Below the pieces are notes generated by a model that searched no databases, was not told the DNA's origin, and saw only the letters and a program-made list of their open reading frames with translations. DNA of 64,000 nt, from contig JACPCR010000080.1 in the NCBI GenBank assembly GCA_016179685.1, forward strand, positions 1 through 64,000. Reading direction: 5' to 3'. Both the position numbers and the translations under genes were made by a program. Positions 61,817 through 64,000 of this stretch are shown here, piece after piece (positions within the stretch are counted from its first letter, which is position 1; the number at the start of each line of letters is the position of its first letter). This DNA comes from Planctomycetota bacterium. Its GTDB lineage: Bacteria; Planctomycetota; PUPC01; JACPCR01.

Positions 61817-62000
61817 GCTCGATTACCGTGGGCCCGATGCCGCAGACTTCGAGATTGGTCACCGGTTTGCTCCCTCAACGGTCAATGGTTCTGTGCGGCA
61901 AAAATTGCGCATCTGGGATTCTCCAAGGTTCTCGTAACTTCTCAAGAAGTTCGTGGGGAATGATTGAGTCAAATCCCTGAGGTAGAACTGCATAGCCAAA

Positions 62001-62165
62001 GCCCTCCCAAGTTTATCCCCCGGGAGGAGTCTTCGATTACGGGCTTCGCTGCGAAATCCAGGCCTGACACACCCGGCGAACGTAGCCGAAGCCCGTAATC
62101 GAAGACCCCTTCCACGCTTATCCCTCCCACGGGGGCAAGCGCGGGAGGGATAAAGTTGGGAGGGC
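62001..62165. repeat. Nested palindrome upstream of the glycyl radical enzyme gene
   Basis: The outer arms GCCCTCCCAAGTTTATCC (62001-62018) and 62148-62165 match with one mismatch. The inner arms GTCTTCGATTACGGGCTTCG (62029-62048) and 62087-62106 are perfect. A third hairpin, TATCCCTCCCAC (62119-62130) with GCGGGAGGGATA (62141-62152), competes with the outer pairing, so two alternative folds are possible. Confidence 0.7.
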
Positions 62166-62240
62166 TTCGCCTACGTTCGCCAGGTGCCCACGCCCGACAT
62201 TTTGGGATAGATGTCTAGACTTACGCTTCGCCTACGTTCG

Positions 62241-62296
62241 CCGGACGCCCACCGGGTGACCACGTAGTGGACGCGGCGCGGGGCGCGGAGAAGTTA
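62241..62296. repeat. Composite intergenic repeat, copy D (partial)
   Basis: CGGACGCCCACCGGGTGACC then GGACGCGGCGCGGGGCGCGG and AGAAGTTAC are a diverged form of the CTTCTCCGCC palindrome half seen at 55090-55120. Confidence 0.5.
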
Positions 62297-62373
62297 CACA
62301 TTCTGAGGACGAGGAGAAGGACGAGGAGAAGGAGGACGAGGACGAGAACACATTTAACCCTTGGAGACTTCTA

Positions 62374-64000
62374 GTGACCCTCGCAGTTGCCAAGCCAGAC
62401 ATCCATGGGCAAGCTTTCCAATCGCTTTCCGATCGCATTCGCGTGTTCCGGGACCAGAGCCGGCGTCGGGCCGCAGGCAAGACCTGGAGTCCCCGGGACG
62501 GTCATTTCAAGAAAGCTTTCTTCGAAATCTACGCGGAAAAGCCTTACGAAGAGCGTTATGCGCGCAGCCTGGCCTACGCCCTGGAAAACGAGCCCGTATA
62601 CTTGTTTCCTGACGAGCACCTCGTGGGAATGCTCTACCAGACACCGACTGAAAAGGGGCCAAGGGATGAAATCCATGACCGGCTCTGGCAGTCCTACAGT
62701 CCCGGCGCACACATTCGAGCCAGACAGGAACAGGAGATCGAGCCCTACCTCCGGGTCGGCGGCGCTCCCGGCCACGTGGGCTGGCGGTGGGACTGGATTC
62801 TCGAGCAAGGCATCGAGGGCCACGTGAATCGCATCCGCCGCCTGTTGGCGGGGGCGTCGGATGAACGAGCGCGGGCACTCTACCACGGGGCCGTGATCCT
62901 GTGGGAAAGCGTGCTGAAGTGGAACGATCTCCATCGGGACGAGCTGGCGCGTTCGCTCCGGGATGCACGGGGCCCCGACCGGGCCCGTATCGAGCGGCTC
63001 ATCGCCCTCTGTTCCCGGGTGCCCCGATACCCGGCCCGAACCTTTCACGAAGCACTTCAGAGCTTTCATTTCCAGCATCTCGCGCTCATGTTCGAGAATC
63101 CCTTCGGGGGCAACGGACCTGGCCGGCTGGACACCTTCCTCTGGCCCCACCTGAAACGCGACCTGGATCGCGGAGGCATCTCCCTGGAACAGGCCAGGGA
63201 CCTGATCGACGAGCTGTTCATTCGCTTCCATGAGCGCTTGTTCAACGCGGACGGATGGGTCGAGGCCGTCATGGTGGGCGGCGTCCATCCTGACGGCTCG
63301 GATGCCGTCAATCCCCTTTCCTACATCGTCGTCCATTCCATCAAGACCCTCGACCAGACCCACCCATCGATCTACGTGCGGTTGAGCCGGAAGAGCCCCG
63401 AGTCTTTCACGGACCTGAGCGTCCGTTATCTGCTGGAAGGCGGCAACCGGGCGCAGATTTACAGCGACGAGGCGTGTCTGGAGGCTCTGGTGCGGGGCGG
63501 AATTCCCATCGAAGATGCAGCCCAGTACATGGCCGGCGGGTGCATGGAGATCAGCGTCCAGGGGATGAACTGCGATCTCAACTTCGCCTGCATCACGAAC
63601 GTCGCCAAGACGCTGGAGCTGGTGCTCCATGGCGGGGTGGACCTGCTGACCAGTCAACGGCGGATCGTGCACGAGCGCGACCTCACGGCCTACCGGGATT
63701 TCGAGGAGTTGTATGCGGCGTTCGAGGGAGAGATGGCCCGTGAGTACGACGTGCTGGCGAGGGCGCTCGACATCGCCAGCGAAAGCTACGCCCGATACAG
63801 GCCCTGCTGCCTCCTCTCCAGCTTGATGGCCGACTGCCTGGCACGCGGCAGGGAACAGCAGGACGGAGGCGCCCGATACCACGATTACGGCTTCGCTCCG
63901 CTGGGGATCACCAGCGCCGCCGACTCCCTCCACGCCATCGAGAAAGCCGTTTACCGGGAGGGATTCGTCTCCGCGTCCGACCTGCTGGACGCCCTGCGCT
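62374..64000 (+). CDS. Glycyl radical enzyme (pyruvate formate-lyase superfamily), 5' part
   Basis: 542 codons are visible before the window ends; family members run to about 780-850. GTG at 62374 is nine bases after GGAG. The radical-enzyme barrel starts with MTLAVAKPDIHGQAFQSLSD, then RDGHFKKAFFEIYAEKPYEE, VGWRWDWILEQGIEGHVNRI, GNGPGRLDTFLWPHLKRDLD and the thiyl-radical loop GGCMEISVQGMN (C390, E392). A Cys with Glu two residues on marks eliminase-type members (dehydratases, TMA-lyase-like), not PFL, which has Cys-Cys. The glycyl loop and any activating-enzyme gene lie beyond the edge. The oxygen-sensitive chemistry implies anaerobic metabolism. Confidence 0.9.
   Translation, partial: MTLAVAKPDIHGQAFQSLSDRIRVFRDQSRRRAAGKTWSPRDGHFKKAFFEIYAEKPYEERYARSLAYALENEPVYLFPDEHLVGMLYQTPTEKGPRDEIHDRLWQSYSPGAHIRARQEQEIEPYLRVGGAPGHVGWRWDWILEQGIEGHVNRIRRLLAGASDERARALYHGAVILWESVLKWNDLHRDELARSLRDARGPDRARIERLIALCSRVPRYPARTFHEALQSFHFQHLALMFENPFGGNGPGRLDTFLWPHLKRDLDRGGISLEQARDLIDELFIRFHERLFNADGWVEAVMVGGVHPDGSDAVNPLSYIVVHSIKTLDQTHPSIYVRLSRKSPESFTDLSVRYLLEGGNRAQIYSDEACLEALVRGGIPIEDAAQYMAGGCMEISVQGMNCDLNFACITNVAKTLELVLHGGVDLLTSQRRIVHERDLTAYRDFEELYAAFEGEMAREYDVLARALDIASESYARYRPCCLLSSLMADCLARGREQQDGGARYHDYGFAPLGITSAADSLHAIEKAVYREGFVSASDLLDALR

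Larger units (their letters stand above)
61393..62373. other. Repeat-rich gap before the glycyl radical enzyme gene
   Basis: No gene can be supported; a minus-strand open frame at 61389-61706 has no recognisable domain or ribosome site. The gap holds an AGTGC half-element (61399-61424), composite repeat copies C and D, a nested palindrome at 62001-62165 and a purine-rich GAGGACGAG tract at 62303-62348. Confidence 0.5.

Overview
This is a GC-rich bacterial chromosome segment. Kdo biosynthesis (kdsD), many Sec-type secreted proteins and a protein built of secretin-type short N-terminal repeats point to a diderm cell. A protein-kinase-fold protein with a TPR tail, lineage-style HNH endonuclease, PhyH oxygenases, TIM-barrel sugar isomerases and very large secreted glycosidase-like proteins resemble Planctomycetota and neighbouring phyla (Hydrogenedentota, Sumerlaeota and similar). 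I cannot place it more precisely from sequence alone. No rRNA, tRNA, CRISPR array or complete insertion sequence was seen.

Layout. (1) 0.3-1.4 kb: a secreted protein of unknown function. (2) 1.6-17.6 kb, all plus strand: a carbohydrate-catabolism locus with a membrane protein, a TIM-barrel isomerase, an enolase-superfamily enzyme, a zinc deacylase, a monooxygenase-like/SDR fusion, a small CxxC protein, a PL22-like beta-propeller lyase, a truncated URO-D-family fragment, a giant GH42-like protein, a carbohydrate-binding protein, a PhyH oxygenase and a six-hairpin glycosidase-like protein. The logic resembles uronate or pectin-fragment use, which is inference. (3) 17.7-24.1 kb, mostly minus: hisS, a membrane pseudokinase with repeats, miaA, a small unknown gene and a PilZ protein. 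(4) 24.4-29.9 kb plus: acyl-CoA synthetase, DUF547, TVP38/DedA-like and mercuric-reductase-like proteins. (5) 30.1-44.1 kb, mostly minus: a 1342-residue toroid/propeller protein, a frameshifted DUF5615 toxin-like gene, a PepSY protein, a formate-dehydrogenase-type molybdoenzyme, an AAA ATPase remnant, rsmE, a GH39-like protein and another sugar isomerase. (6) 44.4-48.1 kb: two membrane-anchored PDZ proteins in tandem. (7) 48.9-56.2 kb: a peroxiredoxin that appears to be a selenoprotein (in-frame UGA at the catalytic position with a downstream hairpin), a PhyH gene with an unknown partner, an HNH endonuclease, a secreted duplicated-domain protein, an STN-repeat protein and a metallo-beta-lactamase-fold hydrolase. 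(8) 56.4-61.0 kb: exonuclease/DinG-like helicase, kdsD and a HAD phosphatase, overlapping. (9) 61-64 kb: a repeat-rich gap with a hicB-like pseudogene, then a glycyl radical enzyme cut by the window edge.

Intergenic DNA is unusually structured. At least three families of dispersed palindromes or composite repeats sit at gene ends, sometimes supplying the stop codon. Several gene remnants lie in or next to these zones (URO-D fragment, DUF5615 frameshift, AAA ATPase stub, hicB with UGA), which suggests repeated insertion and decay. The strongest single observation is the UGA-containing peroxiredoxin; the most unusual architectures are the pseudokinase, the STN array and the two PDZ/beta-sandwich proteins.
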